Assembly: GCA_037043235.1 (NCBI GenBank)
Contig: JAWRVZ010000004.1
Coordinates: 4,803,501-4,867,500, forward strand
DNA from: Rhodeus uyekii
Lineage: Eukaryota; Chordata; Actinopteri; Cypriniformes; Acheilognathidae
Direction of reading: 5' to 3'
Length of the DNA: 64,000 bases
Shown here: piece by piece, positions 1-22,435 of the stretch
How positions within the stretch are numbered: position 1 is the first letter of the stretch
Layout of the letters: the number at the start of each line of letters is the position of its first letter
Translations under genes and position numbers: made by a program
Notes under the pieces: model-generated
Told to the model about the DNA's origin: nothing
Databases searched by the model: none
The model's input: the letters and a program-made list of their open reading frames with translations, nothing else

Positions 1-72
1 GAAGCAGAAATCTTTAGTGATCTGTGACAAAACGAATGTGGATGGATAATGAAACAGCCCAATGAAAGTTAC

Positions 73-227
73 CTGTCTGAAACCTGCTCTAACGTGAGCT
101 TCTTGTCACTTTGTAACAGAATTGATACATAATGGCGGATCACTCCAACCAGGAAAGTAATAAACACAATAGGCAGCACAACCCAAAGGCGAATGTTGGA
201 GTCCAGGAGGAGCTCGGGCTCAGCCAT
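73..227 (-). CDS. emc3: ER membrane complex subunit 3, first coding exon (partial gene)
   Basis: EMC3 is the Oxa1/YidC-like core subunit of the ER membrane complex, which inserts tail-anchored and some multipass proteins. Read on the minus strand, the exon starts [20 protein letters not shown], runs through a first hydrophobic segment (about residues 14-30), then [21 protein letters not shown]. This matches the vertebrate EMC3 N-terminus almost residue for residue. It encodes 51 codons plus two bases of a Ser codon and ends at a CAG|GTAAC donor, the phase expected for the next residues (SQ...). The remaining exons are beyond base 1; bases 1-72 are intron 1 of the coding part. A TTCACAG directly before the start (AAGCATGG) could be an acceptor, so a non-coding 5' exon may lie upstream. 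The gene is co-directional with sec61a1, whose stop codon is about 4.1 kb upstream. Confidence 0.93.
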
Positions 228-1125
228 GCTTCTGTGAAGGGATGCTGATGGGAAAAGCCCACCCTAAAACATACAAACAGCAAGTTTAAATAAAATCATC
301 TAAGCATATTCAATTAAATTGCTAAACTAGCAGAGAATTGTGAATTAATGGTTAGAAGCACATTAATATAAAAAGGACAACACTGATATGATTACAATAA
401 GTTTCATAATAAACGTTAAATCCGCTTGTAGCAGTCTTTTGAGGGTGCAGTTCAATGTCACTTAACGACTGACAATTTATTTATTCATATTGACGTCAAA
501 GTTGTGTATGAAGCATAAAACTGTTTTGTCATACAAACCACTTCTGATCGTTTAAATATACCCATTGTAACGTCGCGTTAGCTTCTTGCTAACAACCTTC
601 TTTCAAGCTTAAAGAGGCGATGCATCATTTACTGGCATATATACAACAACCGCTCCGCTCATTTTCTATAGTTTTCAACGCTACCTGTTGTGACAATTTT
701 ATCATAAAACATTTTTGTGGTACCTGCTATCGTATTAAAATGAGGTTTTATCTCAGAGAAGCCCGATGCGACTCAAGACAGGATGCGACACCATCGAGCC
801 GCTGCTTCGCTAAAGATGTGAGCAAATGCACTTCATAATTTTCAGAATAAAAGTCATTGTCATAATTAAATCTCAAAATCAAAGAAATATGGAAAAAAAT
901 GCAACTCTGATGTACAACGATGTAAAACGATGCAATTATAGTTCTAAATAAACTATTTATCATTTCATCACTATACTTGCATGTAATTTTCAATGAATCC
1001 ATCAAAAAAGATAAACGGTTCATTTCCAGTAGAGTGATAAAATGATAAGTAGGCTATATATAATTATTTATCATTTCATCACTCTACTTTTTTCTTTTTT
1101 TATATTAACCTTTTAATTTTTAGGA

Positions 1126-1126
<1 letters not shown>
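228..1126. other. emc3 5' flank, no coding gene
   Basis: Two short open frames here (620-838 plus, 748-1023 minus) show no family resemblance or codon character. The stretch around 570-830 is richer in CpG than its surroundings (for example CGTCGCG near 571) and is the likeliest place for the emc3 transcription start or a non-coding first exon. I cannot place a TSS. Confidence 0.4.
491..498. promoter_or_regulatory. Palindromic CRE (TGACGTCA) upstream of emc3
   Basis: A perfect 8-bp cAMP-response/ATF consensus lies 264 bp upstream of the emc3 start codon. Seen directly. That it drives emc3 is inference; a perfect 8-mer can also occur by chance. Confidence 0.35.

Positions 1127-1161
<35 letters not shown>
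1127..1161. repeat. (TA)n microsatellite
   Basis: Uninterrupted TA dinucleotides, about 17 units. The flanks 1162-1644 contain no recognisable gene or element. Confidence 0.95.
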
Positions 1162-1167
<6 letters not shown>

Positions 1168-1644
1168 GGGAACACTTAATCATTACAGTATAACACCAAG
1201 TCAAATAAACTTTAAGGATATCAATCTATCCTAGGAAGCATAAGTGATTGTGAATCAGTATCAACTGCTTTGATGCTAAATAAAGTGACAACAGGTGCAC
1301 TGGAGAGGCAACAGTAAGACAACCCTCAAAATGGATTTTGCAGGTGGTGGCCTTAGACAATTGTTCTATCCTTATTTTTTCCGACTGGTTTAATTTTAGT
1401 TTTGTTAGAGTCATTGTTTGTAGCATGAGACAGTACCTGCAACCCAATCTGTGTTTGCACATGAAGTCAGGATGCCACATCCACTTACAACAGAGTTTCA
1501 AGAACATAGAGGAAATACCAGGAAACAGGCCATTATGCAAGCAGAGTTGGAGAGGGACGTAGAAGGGCAACAACCCAGCAATTGGACCGGTATCTGCTCC
1601 TTTGTGTGAGAAAGAACTGGAGTTCATCCTAATATCCTCTAGTG

Positions 1645-1895
1645 CAGTGTTTTTCAACCTTTTTTGAGCCAACGTACATTTTTTCATTGAAAAAAAAAAT
1701 CACAAGGCACACCGCCAACCGAAAATGTTAAAAAATGAAACTCTGTAACCGATATTAACAATATACAGTCATTTTTATCAAAGTATCTTGAATGGGAATT
1801 AAATAAACACAAAGAAAAAAGTATTTTATGATGAAATTGAATAATTTTCCACGGCACACCTACACACCTACCACAACAGTGGTTGAAAAACACTG
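1645..1895. mobile_element. Non-autonomous DNA transposon with 15-bp perfect TIRs (hAT-like MITE)
   Basis: The ends CAGTGTTTTTCAACC and GGTTGAAAAACACTG are exact reverse complements 251 bp apart, and the inside is AT-rich without coding capacity. The CAGTG end and size fit hAT-type MITEs. The flanking 8-mers (CTCTAGTG and TGCTTGCA) do not match, so no target duplication is visible and the class is an inference. Confidence 0.7.
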
Positions 1896-1975
1896 TGCTT
1901 GCAGCTCAGCACCGTGTAGTTTGATTTGTATTTGCCAGAGAACTTCAGAATTCCTTTTCTAATGCTCAAACAGTA

Positions 1976-2110
1976 TGGAACATGTGTGGCACTTGCAATG
2001 CCTAGGTCATGGGTTTGATCCCCTGGGAAAGCAAGAACTAATTAGAATGTCAATGTGTGCTTTGAATGCAATGTAAGTCGCTTCAGATAAAACTATAGAT
2101 GTAAATTCAA
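1976..2110 (+). mobile_element. tRNA-derived SINE, diverged copy
   Basis: Carries a tRNA-like B box (GGGTTTGATCCCC) preceded by AGGTCAT, then the conserved tail AATGTAAGTCGCTTCAGATA and a terminal TGTAAAT. The same unit recurs at 7672, 10262 and, reversed, 21281. The A-box half is eroded. Confidence 0.75.
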
Positions 2111-2117
2111 GTCTTCC

Positions 2118-2670
2118 ATTGGCGCTGTGTTCTTTTCACAGATGAGAGCAGGTTCACACTGAGCACGTGACAGATGTGAAAGAGTGTTGAGATACTGTGG
2201 GGAACGTTATGCTGCGTCAAACATCATTCGGCATGACTGGTTTCGTGGTGGGGTGATGGCCTGGGAGGAATAGTCTTGTAGGGTCGCACAGACCTACATG
2301 TGCTAACCACTGGTTCCCTTACTGCTGTTAGGTACCAGGATGAAATCCTCAGAGCCATTGTCAGACCTTATGCTGATGCAGTGGTCCCTGGATATTTCTT
2401 AGCTTGATAGGAATGTATTGTATTTTTCTATTGGGTTTCTCCTGATACATGATAATGCCTGCCCTCATGTCGCTAGATTGTGTAGGCAGTTTTCGATGAC
2501 TAAGGCACTAAGGAACCTTCATGTTCCTCAGACCTGAATTAAATTGAGCACCTCTGGGATATTATGTATCAGAGCATCTGAAGCTGCCAAATAGCAGCAC
2601 AGACTGTCCAGGAGCTCAATGATGCCTATCCAGGTCTGGGAGACTTGCAATGAATTGCTGTAATGGAAAT
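2118..2670 (+). pseudogene. Decayed Tc1/mariner-type transposase fragment
   Basis: Interrupted plus-strand reading gives recognisable pieces of a Tc1-like DDE transposase: FTDESRFTLST near 2136, a WGT/GGG region near 2200-2270, YQDEILRAIVRPYADAV near 2330-2390, and PDLN-IEHLWDIM near 2529-2570 followed by the QELNDAYPGLG-like C-terminal part. Several stops and frameshifts break it, and one catalytic segment (the HDNA region near 2445) is mangled. The SINE just upstream may have landed in the older element. It cannot encode a functional protein. Confidence 0.8.
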
Positions 2671-3240
2671 TCATGCAAATTGGGTCAGTCTGTAATTTCA
2701 GATTTTTACATAAATTTTTTTGGTATGATTTCTTTATCCAACCCTCAGTATGTGGATTTTTCTTCCAATTGACTATTGCAATGTAGTTTTGCTCTTAAAT
2801 TACGGTAAAGAATGTGTATATATATAAAAAAGATTTTCAAATTGAATTGAGGTCCAATGTGAGATTTAATTGTCCTCATATTTTATGTGGGTTTAATCTA
2901 GCAAAATTGACCCAAATTAGTTTCATAATAAAAATACAATACATAAGTATTAGGGATTTACTTCATTGATTTCAGTGTATTAAGTACTACAACAGTTCAT
3001 AAATTACATCATTTAAATATTTTTCTTTAATTTTATTTATCATCACTCCAGAGATGGTTGGAACCATATTCAGCATTCTAAGTGGACTTGACATTGCATT
3101 TGAAAAAACTGTATGAACATTGTTTGAACTGTATGAGGTCATGCCAAAAAAAAGTGACAAGTCAATTTGTAAATTTTTTCTCTTTCATTGTGGTACCCAT
3201 GTTCTGAACAAAAATAATTTTTCACTAAAGTAAAAGTCCT
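2671..3240. other. AT-rich intergenic stretch, nothing recognised
   Basis: No open frame, tandem repeat or element end was found. Short AT runs only. Confidence 0.5.
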
Positions 3241-3417
3241 TGGTAACACTTTACAATAAGATTTGATTTATTAAAGTGAAATAATAAAGAACTGCACTTC
3301 TATAGCACTTATTAGTCATTGTTTATTTCAGCATTTACAAACATTCAAATAACATTAACAAACATATTGCTCATAGTTAATTCATGTTAACAAATGAAAC
3401 TGTATAAAGTGTTACCA
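3241..3417. mobile_element. Short hAT-like MITE (TGGTAACACTTTA ends)
   Basis: The left end TGGTAACACTTTACAA and right end TGTATAAAGTGTTACCA are imperfect inverted repeats (two differences over about 17 bp) enclosing 177 bp of non-coding AT-rich sequence. This end sequence is a familiar one in fish genomes. No clean target duplication is seen. Confidence 0.65.
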
Positions 3418-3870
3418 AGCCTTTTGTCTTTATATAACATCTTTAAGAGACGTAAAACTGTTCGAAAAGTAAAATAAAATTAAAAGAACAAATCAGCAGA
3501 AGTATTCACAACACATTTTAATACTGTGGTCTGTATAGCTAACACCACATGAATCACTCTTCTATTACAAGCCACATCCTCTCTCAAATCAACACTGGCA
3601 TATTCATAAACAGGCAGTTTCTGCAGCATTTGGTCCACTAAAAGAAACCGTAGCTAACGATCTAAAAGGGGGCAATTATAGAAACATTAAGTAGTGTGAG
3701 TGAAATGCACAAAACTATTTCATAGCATGTAGATACAAGAAAAACAAATATAAACGGAAACTTAACAAAACCTTAGATCCAAGTGCAGTAACCTCAAAAG
3801 AAATGGCGTTGATCATCCTCTGGGCAAAAATGCGATAGGAAAATGTGCACATACCCAAAACAAGAATCTT
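3418..3870. other. Downstream flank of sec61a1, no coding gene
   Basis: Non-coding. It may include sec61a1 3'UTR if a more distal poly(A) site is used. Confidence 0.4.
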
Positions 3871-3876
3871 TTTATT
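3871..3876 (-). terminator. Candidate poly(A) signal of sec61a1
   Basis: AATAAA on the minus strand, 457 nt beyond the sec61a1 stop codon, inside GGTGTAAATAAAAAG. Other weaker candidates exist further left, so the actual 3' end is unproven. Confidence 0.35.
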
Positions 3877-4332
3877 TACACCATGACCAACTGCTGCCAT
3901 GATATAACATGGCACTTACCTCATCACACATACAGAGACAAGTGTGATCCAGGGCATATCAAATGCTGATCCGGTTCAGACATGTTTCTTCTATTACCGG
4001 TATGTATTATTGAATGGAATTTCATATAATCCGAAACAACTACAGAGAGATACTGGCTTGGGAGATAAAATAAAAATAGATGTAAGTGGAAATTTAGGAT
4101 GGTTATATTTGGAAATATCAAGCTGCCATATTTCCCCAAGAGAACAGAGCAATTCAGTCTGCAAATCTGATGCAAAGCAAACCCCTAACATTGCAGTCAG
4201 GATCAGATGCACAGTGGGAGCACATCCTTGATGTAGAGCACATTACTTTTGTGCGTTTAATAAAACAAAATCATATAAAAAGAACTTAACCTTATAAATT
4301 CAGTCTGTCTGATGTGGTCACAGAGGGCTGTA

Positions 4333-9047
<4,715 letters not shown>

Positions 9048-9235
9048 GGTGTCTCTCGGATGATGTCCCCTGTCTGGCGGTTAGCGAGCACCGGTCACTG
9101 CCTCTACGGGAACAGCGCTTTCAGGACACGTCATCAACCAGGGCACAAACACACGTCAGTGTCTGAGCCGCAGAAACCGGAAAGGGCGGGGTTAGTGACC
9201 CCGGATGTGGGTAGAAACGTTCTCGTGTATCCAAT
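9048..9235 (-). promoter_or_regulatory. CpG-rich sec61a1 promoter / 5'UTR with two UPRE-like boxes
   Basis: The block upstream of the sec61a1 start is locally GC- and CpG-rich in an AT-rich window. It holds a GC box (GGGCGGGG near 9184), a CCAAT near 9231 and two identical ACACGTCA boxes at 9126-9133 and 9151-9158. On the gene's strand these read TGACGTGT, close to the unfolded-protein-response element TGACGTG(G/A). No TATA box is obvious. The TSS is not determinable. Confidence 0.6.
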
Positions 9236-9274
9236 AAACTTAAGGAAATGTAACTGTGAGAAATAAATCTCTTT

Positions 9275-9480
9275 TCAAGTCAAGTCACCTTTATTTATAT
9301 TATACATATTTATATAGCGCCTTTTTAACAATAGATATACTGTAGTTTCAAAGCAGCTTTACAGTGGTCACAGGAAAACAATAAAAACATAGTTTGTTTT
9401 GGCTGTACAGCAGCTCTCGAAGAGCAGGCGAATCAATAATATTGATGAATATTAAGTGTCCCCAACTTAGCATTTCAGAG
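9275..9480 (-). mobile_element. LINE 3'-tail-like repeat, minus orientation
   Basis: CAAGTCAAGTCACCTTTATT, then TATATAGCGCC, CAAAGCAGCTTTACAG, ACAGGAAAACAATA and TTTTGGCTGTACAGCAGCTC. The same unit leads into L2-like reverse transcriptase sequence at 57158-57700, so I read it as the 3' end of that LINE family (the TTGAC repeats being its terminal short tandem). An opposite-strand copy lies at 11365-11545. Sequence resembling repeat DNA continues to about 9610. Confidence 0.6.
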
Positions 9481-9610
9481 GTGACGGAATTAATGAAGAA
9501 CAGAATGGAGAAAAAACACCTTAGGAGAAACCAGTGTCTGTCACTTTACATGTGATTCAGGCCTGAGAGATCCAGATGAAGGTCTTTGCTGACTCTGTGT
9601 CACCTGACCC

Positions 9611-10261
9611 AGACCAAACACATCAGTACTTGCATTCAGCACATTCATATGATCAATTAGTACTTCTAATACTAACTACTACTCTTATATTTTTCCCTTG
9701 AACTTCAGTGCACTGAAACACTGTTATCAGTAAATCGTGTTTTATTTCAGTAACCTTGCAGTGCATCTGTAATATCACATCGCAATTTTGTATAGTTGTT
9801 GTGTGTGAGGGGATTTTAACAGTACTTCTAATAATTTTCTTTTAGAAAGAGTGTAATTTTTAAGTTTAAGAAGTTCAATATGTTCATGCACATCTGTTGA
9901 TAAATGTGTGTTTGTGTGCATACAGAGCATGTTCTCACTCATCACTTGTGTTTGTAGTTTGTTCAGGTAAGCTGCAGGTTCTGTCACAGTTTGATCAGAA
10001 GTGTAGTTGTGTCATGTTTCCTGCAGGAGGAGATGGAGGCTTCAGTCATTGTGCTGAAACGGGATCTGGAAATGTGACCTCATGAAAACCCCCGGTAAAT
10101 CTGCTGTTGAGCTCACAACCACAGTTCAGATCCCAGACTCCAATCAAATAACATCAATGTATCATTATCCATATATAATAAATAATCTGGTGAACCTCTA
10201 ATGATTAGGCCCATTTAGCCATTGGTTTATTTACACATGTCCTGGAAATTATTTTCCTAAA
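9611..10261. other. Intergenic, nothing recognised
   Basis: Two short open frames (9775-9987 minus, 9897-10085 plus) lack family resemblance. No element ends were found. Confidence 0.45.
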
Positions 10262-10410
10262 TCCAAGCTTTCCTGTAGCTCAACCAGTAGAGCATTGGTG
10301 TTTGCAATGCCAAGGTCATGTGTTTGATCCCAGGGAAAGCAAGTTCCTTGAATGCAATGTAAGTTACTTTGGATAAAAGCGTCTGACAAATGCATAAATG
10401 TAAATGTTTA
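10262..10410 (+). mobile_element. tRNA-derived SINE copy
   Basis: A box region TAGCTCAACCAGTAGAGCAT, B box TGTTTGATCCC, then GAATGCAATGTAAGTTACTT, GGATAAAAGCGTCTGACAAA and a TAAATGTAAATG tail. Same family as 7672-7817. Confidence 0.85.
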
Positions 10411-11085
10411 TCAATAAAGAATAAGTGAGATTCTCAAAAAGGTTTAAACAGTCTTAAGCTTTATTTCTTGCAAGAAAGGCATTTACACACAGACAACATC
10501 TGAGCTATGAGAATGCACTAAGCACTTACCTTCTAACTAACCTTCGTTAGTTTGCTCTTTCTAAACCCCCACCTCGGCCTGTTTCTCAGATCAGGTCGTT
10601 AGGCTTGGTGACTAAACTCAATATCCTATTCTACATGTGTTTGGGATAGGTAAGCTTGCCTACTTATAAAGATAAGGATTAATAAGTAATACAATTTCCA
10701 TTACACACACAACACAAAGCAAAAAGGACAAGAGACCAGTTACTCTAGCTTTATTTTATTTTATTTTATTTATGTGTGCTGCAAAGTGTGTGAATTGGGG
10801 TTGTATTCATTAAATACAGGTGTTCATATTTAATGGGTCTTGTATCATTCATATGGGCTTTATTTGGCAAAAATAACCAACTAAATGTGCTATTATTCAT
10901 ATTTGTGATTTAAATAATGCTTGCGGTAACATTAAATAAGTGCAATTTGTATGTCTTTGTGCTTTGCTTTGATGTGAGAAGGGTTAAAACTAAAAAATAA
11001 TCATGGTAATGTAAAGGTTATCAGCATTTGTCTGTTTTCTAAAACATGTTTTCATTAGACACTGTCCTGCTTTTTCCTAGAACTG
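10411..11085. other. Intergenic flank of the NLR gene, nothing recognised
   Basis: AT-rich. It contains a short (TTTTA)n run near 10755. No coding gene. Confidence 0.45.
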
Positions 11086-11229
11086 CTTCATGAAACTCCT
11101 CCTTGAATTCAGAATAAAACAGGAGAAACAAGACAAAGAGCTTAAACTGAAAGCAGAAACACACTGAAGCTTTATTTCAGCAAGGATAGAGACTGTAAAA
11201 GCAGCATAACCCTGCAGGATTTTTTCATG
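11086..11229 (+). other. Candidate non-coding first exon of the NLR gene
   Basis: The block ends in TTCATG|GTAAGTACAG, a strong donor at 11230, 416 bp before the coding start. An acceptor-like GGATAG lies at 11620. Joining them puts a stop after eight codons in frame with this ATG, so the exon would be 5'UTR. The left limit is a guess. Confidence 0.35.
11143..11152 (+). promoter_or_regulatory. ISRE-like motif upstream of the NLR gene
   Basis: TAAACTGAAA differs by one base from the interferon-stimulated response core GAAACTGAAA and is followed by GCAGAAACA. It sits inside the candidate first exon or promoter. Regulation by interferon is inference. Confidence 0.25.
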
Positions 11230-11364
11230 GTAAGTACAGTGTTTATGTTTATTAAGCCATTTGTATAGAATTGACCTGCTTTATATAACAACTGTTTGTG
11301 ATGTTTGAAATATGTATATGAATGAATGTATGGTCTTTCTGTATGTTGTGACTGGTTTACTTAG

Positions 11365-11545
11365 TCTAGGACACTTGATATTCATGAATATTATTGATTG
11401 GCTCTTCCAGAGCTGCTGTACAGACAAAACAAACTTTGCATTGCATTACTGTTGCATTACTTTCCTGTTATCTCTGTAAACCTGCTTTGAAACAATCTCT
11501 ATTGTAAAAAGTGCTATAGAAAGCTGAATTGACTTGATTTGTGTT
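11365..11545 (+). mobile_element. LINE 3'-tail-like repeat, plus orientation
   Basis: Reverse-complement counterpart of 9275-9480: AATATTATTGATTGGCTCTT, GAGCTGCTGTACAGACAAAA, CTGCTTTGAAACAATCTCTA and a GAATTGACTTGATTT end. It lies between the candidate NLR first exon and the coding start. Confidence 0.6.
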
Positions 11546-11645
11546 TGTATGGATGAAGGATGGGCATTTTCCTCATTTATAAAGTATATGTATTGGCAGG
11601 AATTATAGTTTTCTGGATAGAAAGAAGAGCGATGCTGCATCTAGA

Positions 11646-18816
<7,171 letters not shown>

Positions 18817-19090
18817 CAACAAACATAGGTTTAAATGCTAATATATACCTAGTACAGATGTAATGGAGTACAGTTGTAACTGTGACTATTTCCTTTCTTA
18901 TGCAAGTTGCACAGAGATGATGATTGTAAATGGACATTAACACTGGTATGGGGACATTTCTCAGAAAGTCTTTTTTTCTTAGGATAAAAGCAACTAATTA
19001 AAAGAAATAGCGCATTTATTCTGATCAGGATGCATTTTTGCAGAACAGTAAAAAAAGAAAGAAAAGAAAGTATAATCTACTCTACTTCTG
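18817..19090 (+). other. Likely 3'UTR and flank of the NLR gene
   Basis: Non-coding sequence after the TAA stop. I see no AATAAA close to the stop, so the poly(A) site is not placed. Confidence 0.4.
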
Positions 19091-19155
19091 TTTTCCTCAA
19101 ATTGTAAGTCACTTTGGATAAAAGCGTCTGCTAAATGAATAAATGTAAATGTAAA
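19091..19155 (+). mobile_element. SINE tail fragment
   Basis: TTGTAAGTCACTTTGGATAA, AAGCGTCTGCTAAATG and TAAATGTAAATGTAA match the 3' part of the tRNA-derived SINEs. The head is missing. Confidence 0.75.
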
Positions 19156-19760
19156 CTTAATTATCAGTTTATTCATTAGATGCTGTTACGGCCCATAACC
19201 AAATGATAGCTCATTATTGTTAATAAAACAAATAATGGGAATGGACCGAACACATGAATAATCCACACAAAAGGGACAATGGCATTACTTTCCCAACATT
19301 TATTGTATTATTAAAAACAATGCAAATGAAGGTTGTTAATAGGAAATAATCTATAGGTTATAATAGGTTGTTATTGGTAATAATGTTACTACAGAATTAG
19401 TAAATCACAAATGCAGTACATGTAATTAATATTCATAATTTCAGGTCTACGAGCACTGACTCGTATGACAGTCTTTACTCTTCTAGAGATACTCTGGTAT
19501 GTGAAGAAAATCCAGCCGTTTCCATCTCTTTACAGTCAGATAGCAGACAAACTATTTAATATGAATAGGACACAAATGCAGCAAAGAACACACAGAAGAT
19601 GTTTGTAAATCAGAGAGATATTCAGCAGCTCTTCACTCTTCAGATGTCAGAAAGTGTTTTGTAAGCGTTACAGGAGGAGGTAAAGCCATAATTTCATAGG
19701 AACTGTGATTTGATCAATGCAGAGTCACTGAAATCCTCCTGTTTTTTCTCTCTGGAATAT
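19156..19760. other. Intergenic, nothing recognised
   Basis: AT-rich, with an imperfect run of TAATAGG-type repeats near 19335-19385. No gene. Confidence 0.4.
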
Positions 19761-20540
19761 GTGTGAAACAGCAGCAAATCAACCGGTTTCTCCAAATGTA
19801 CCGTTACTGCAAAGTGTCATTAACATGTTTTGTGTCCTGCATCCCTCCACACAATTCAGTCTGTTTGTACTTTCAGTTTGCTCTATTGAGCTACAGGAAA
19901 GCTATTGCTAATTTCTACTGGGGTTCCCTTGGAAATTCATTACAAAATCTTCCATAAAATCTATCCTGTTAACTCTTCCATTTCTAAATACTCTGATATT
20001 GATTAAACCTGCTCTTTTTGTGCTTTTGCTAAAGAAACATCTACCCACTTATTTTATGATTGTAATACAACTAATACATTTTGATTCTTATGTCTATAGC
20101 CCTACAAATGTGATACACACCTTCATCCTCAAAGAGGTCATCTTTTATTATGAAAATCCAAAGCTGCTATCCTTTGAATATCTTGTTAATTTCCTTATTT
20201 TGTATGCAAGATTTTTCATTTACAAACAAAAGTGGCTTAATTCTCCTGTATACTTTCCTGTGTTTCTTGCTGAACTTAACTCTGTCATTTCATCCCTTGA
20301 ACTTATTAATGGTATAAAAAAGTACAAACTTTTTTACAAAGTATTTACAAATATGATTTAACCCTATTATTGTACTTTTCTTTTTCTGTATTATTGCAAA
20401 TTTAATGTACGCAAAAAAAATTTGTTTTCTATTTTTGTAGTTGTGATTGTTCATCATGAGGAATACAGTCTAGATTATGTTTCCTGATTTTGTATTGTGT
20501 GTAAAATCTGTGAAAAAAATTAATAAAATAAAATAAAAAT
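19761..20540 (+). pseudogene. L1/Tx1-like LINE ORF2 C-terminal remnant with 3' A-rich tail
   Basis: Broken plus-strand frames give RKAIANFYWGSLG near 19895, then a CSFCAFAKETSTHLFYDC-like zinc-knuckle segment near 20010-20060, then LVNFLILYARFFIYKQKWLN and PVYFPVFLAELNSVI up to 20361. These match the layout of the C-terminus of L1/Tx1-clade ORF2 proteins. Stops and frameshifts separate the pieces. An AATAAAATAAAATAAAAAT tail near 20520-20540 marks the 3' end. The longest open piece (19999-20361, 120 codons) is therefore not an independent gene. Confidence 0.7.
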
Positions 20541-21280
20541 AGTTTTATCCATTCACTGAGTAAAAGTATCGCAGTGTGCGAATGGTTCGACATATATTAT
20601 TTATTTAAAAAAAAGAAAAAAAAGATCCCACGAACAAACTTAGTCACGTGATACATGTTAATTTTCTCAGCGTAGTCGCAGTTATTTATTTACATATTAT
20701 TTACTTATGATCTAAAGTAGAGATGTCCGTGATAGATTTTTTAATACAATCCCCTTCCAAACATTTGGAATGAGACTTAATTATAGATTTAATACAATTT
20801 AATGTATTGCGGGTTCAGTTCTATTAAAGGAGATTCGGCTTCCTGAGCCTCCATGCGCCCCCTGGCGGAAGACATTCACAAATCACTTGACTTGAATCGT
20901 TCAATTAAGGTCTATTGCAATAGTAGCAGGTTTTATTAGTTTCTTGTAGTCTGTTAATTGACTGTGCTCAGATTGACAGATGCGTCAGCTAAAGACTTTT
21001 TAAACAAGAATAAACCTTAAGGTAGTGTGCATTGTTTAAATAATAATGTTTCAACACTCCAAGAGGACATTTAATTCCAGCGTAATATAATGGATAATGG
21101 CTACATTACGACAACAACTAAGCACAGACTAAACATTAAAATGTAAATGCTTACATGTGCGGTGAATTGTTTGTGTCTCTCTCAGAGCAATATCAGAGAA
21201 ATCACACTCACTTCCTCAGTTACACACAGAAAACCGCCAGGGGGCCTCCCTGCACCAGAAATATGGAGCCTCTTAATTCA
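20541..21280. other. Intergenic; possible decayed element with GCCCCCTGGCGG-type ends
   Basis: GAGCCTCCATGCGCCCCCTG near 20846 and, inverted, CCAGGGGGCCTCCCTGCACC near 21238 look like remnants of one inverted-repeat element. The match is patchy. No gene is seen. Confidence 0.3.
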
Positions 21281-21425
21281 TTTACATTTACGAATTTGGC
21301 TGACGCTTTTATCCAAAGCGACTTACATTGCATTCAAGACACACATTGACATTCTAATCAGTTCTTGCTTTCCCTGGGAATTGAATCCATGACCATAGCG
21401 TTGCAAGCATCACGCTCTACTGTTT
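21281..21425 (-). mobile_element. tRNA-derived SINE copy, reversed
   Basis: Starts with the reversed tail CATTTACATTTACGAATTTG, then GACGCTTTTATCCAAAGCGA and CTTACATTGCATTCAAG, and ends in the reversed B and A boxes (GGGAATTGAATCCATGACC, GCTCTACTGTTTGAGC). Confidence 0.85.
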
Positions 21426-22300
21426 GAGCCCTGAACAAATAGTACTATGAAGAACTGTTTTTAGAAATTACACCACTTTTATTTCATGTTTATTTTGACG
21501 TATACCATGATAATACCATTATTTTTTAATATTATAAATATGATTAATTTTTAACAAAGTGTATTTTGTAATTTATAAACCTTATGTAGCCTCACCTCTT
21601 TTCAGTTCTGTCTTCCGGTTTATATTTCCACAGCATGAAGATAAGGTCTTACGGATTTATGAATACACCACACATTTTAAAATCATCTCAGTCTACTAAC
21701 ATGTTATGACATCCACTTAAAACCCCACAATGCTCATGATAACTTTCCTTAACTCTATGATAAGTAAATCCACTTCACCAGTTACTCTTCGACAGCAATG
21801 CCATAGAAATAAGTTCAAAGACACAATTCTGAAAATGACGGGAAAGGTCTATAAGATGGTGTGTAGATTCACCGCAGCTCTATTTAAAACTTAATAATGA
21901 TATATTTCACTATTCATTTTTATTAAAAAAGTAATTATAGAATTGTTGGATGGGTATAGCATGATTACAACAGCAGATTATCCCAGTCCCAGATGATGCA
22001 GGCCAATCCGACACATATAATCACTGAGCCAGACTAACATTCACAACAAATGATGGAGCACAGTGAACACATGGCCTTTTGCTCAGTACTTTATACACAT
22101 TTATGCACACAGAGGCTGATTCTTTGGTGGTTAGAGATGAGCAGTTGTCTGCGCTTTAATAAAGAGATACTTGTTCAGACTGGTTATATAATGGTCAGTG
22201 AACTGTGAGATAACACAGAGGTGAGGTCAAGCAAATACCACACAGATCACACATTCTTTTCTCACCCAACTGGCTCGTTGTCTTTCACATCTCAGCATCA
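21426..22300. other. Intergenic, nothing recognised
   Basis: No coding or repeat structure identified. Confidence 0.4.
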
Positions 22301-22344
22301 ATAAGGGGAAAAATGCCATTTAGCACTTTATTTAGGAGTTTTTT

Positions 22345-22391
<47 letters not shown>

Positions 22392-22430
22392 CCTCCTAAA
22401 TAAAGTACTAAATTATATTTTTCCCCTTAT
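22301..22430. repeat. Inverted repeat (38-bp arms) with (TA)n loop
   Basis: The left arm 22301-22338 and right arm 22393-22430 match as reverse complements at 34 of 38 positions (ATAAGGGGAAAAAT and ACTTTATTTAGGAG are identical blocks). The 54-bp loop is mainly TA dinucleotides. Confidence 0.9.
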
Positions 22431-22432
22431 AC

Positions 22433-22435
<3 letters not shown>

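Noticed and set aside
19999..20361. 120-codon open frame as an independent gene
   Set aside because: Its sequence and the broken frame upstream match the C-terminus of an L1/Tx1-like ORF2, followed by an A-rich tail.
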